The notes under the pieces were generated by a model, which saw only the letters and a list, made by a program, of their open reading frames with translations, was not told the origin of the DNA and searched no databases. Of a DNA stretch of 64,000 nucleotides, positions 63,690-64,000 are shown piece after piece; position 1 is the stretch's first letter; every line of letters starts with the position of its first letter. The translations under genes and the position numbers were made by a program. The stretch comes from Lachnospiraceae bacterium G41 (GTDB taxonomy: Bacteria > Bacillota > Clostridia > Lachnospirales > Lachnospiraceae): contig FNEU01000004.1 of assembly GCA_900100245.1 (NCBI GenBank), forward strand, positions 84,219-148,218, given 5' to 3'.

Positions 63690-64000
63690 TTATCTTTCCG
63701 CTCTCATCGGATTGTTTAAGAAATCTTCATATGCAAGTTTTATGCCGTCCTCAAGCTCGGTTTTGTATGTCCAGCCTAAGTTCTTTGCCTTGCTGACATC
63801 AAGGAGTTTTCTGGGAGTGCCGTTCGGTTTGCTTGGATCCCATTCAATCTTTCCTTTGTAGCCTACAACCTTTGCAACAAGCTCTGTCAGCTCTTTTATG
63901 GTGAGTTCCTTGCCTGTACCTGCGTTTACGGTTTCATTGCCACTGTAGTTGTTAAGCAGGAATACACATAAATCTGCCAAATCATCTACATACAAAAATT
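63690..64000 (-). CDS. fcl: GDP-L-fucose synthase, C-terminal part, cut by window edge
   Basis: The leftward frame runs off the right edge, and only about 103 C-terminal residues are visible. YVDDLADLCVFLLNNY, NAGTGKELTIKELTELVAKV and the ending RKLLDVSKAKNLGW match GDP-4-keto-6-deoxymannose 3,5-epimerase/4-reductase (Fcl, WcaG). It would take the gmd product to GDP-L-fucose. It is convergent to the flippase gene. Confidence 0.88.
   Translation of the reverse strand, partial: FLYVDDLADLCVFLLNNYSGNETVNAGTGKELTIKELTELVAKVVGYKGKIEWDPSKPNGTPRKLLDVSKAKNLGWTYKTELEDGIKLAYEDFLNNPMRAER

Overview
The window looks like a chromosomal segment of a low-to-mid GC Gram-positive anaerobe of the Clostridia, most likely a Lachnospiraceae member close to Butyrivibrio or Pseudobutyrivibrio. 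This is inferred from strong AGGAGG ribosome sites, intrinsic terminators, a TPP riboswitch feeding ThiT, a glutaminyl-tRNA synthetase with a TGKRY loop in place of KMSKS, rubrerythrin, a holin-like type I toxin and TGACAC/GGGACGG intergenic repeats. No rRNA, tRNA, CRISPR array, transposase or prophage was recognised.

Layout. 1-4443 is the 3' part of a giant InlB-repeat surface protein. 4678-11045 is a small AT-rich accessory island. It holds a 1578-residue NTPase with an N-terminal domain resembling SMEK (a STAND or NLR-like defence candidate) and a convergent toxin-antitoxin operon: an MqsR-like toxin and an antitoxin fusing a zinc-finger/HTH to a Panacea domain. 11202-19377 is mostly housekeeping: a GNAT remnant, glmM, a TPP riboswitch with thiT, a three-gene small-protein/XRE operon behind two consensus promoters, a divergent AEC transporter and LytS-like kinase, and glnS. 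19484-25637 joins a Ser/Thr kinase, a PPP-type phosphatase and a membrane nucleotide-sugar 4,6-dehydratase. A seven-copy 63-bp repeat then stays in one open frame up to an epimerase carrying unusual insertions. 25783-26080 is a complete type I toxin-antitoxin locus with an antisense RNA.

26151-63623 is a long, almost single-strand surface-polysaccharide cluster. It has GT2 and GT4 glycosyltransferases, one polyprenyl-phosphate GT2-like enzyme, three large GT-C or polymerase-like membrane proteins, two Wzx-like flippases, acyltransferases and several sugar epimerases. It also has genes for a 3-amino-3,6-dideoxyhexose (FdtA, DegT, acetyltransferase), an ATP-grasp/epimerase/HAD module, UDP-glucose dehydrogenase, and enzymes from mannose phosphate to GDP-mannose, GDP-4-keto-6-deoxymannose and then GDP-D-rhamnose (Rmd) or GDP-L-fucose (Fcl, partial at the right edge). 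A rubrerythrin gene and an AraC regulator sit inside it.

Together the genes suggest a cell making a complex deoxysugar- and amino-sugar-rich capsule or exopolysaccharide. It may be tuned by a kinase/phosphatase pair that is translationally coupled to the first sugar-modifying enzyme. The least explained features are the SMEK-like NTPase beside the Panacea module and the in-frame 63-bp repeat bridge between two sugar enzymes.
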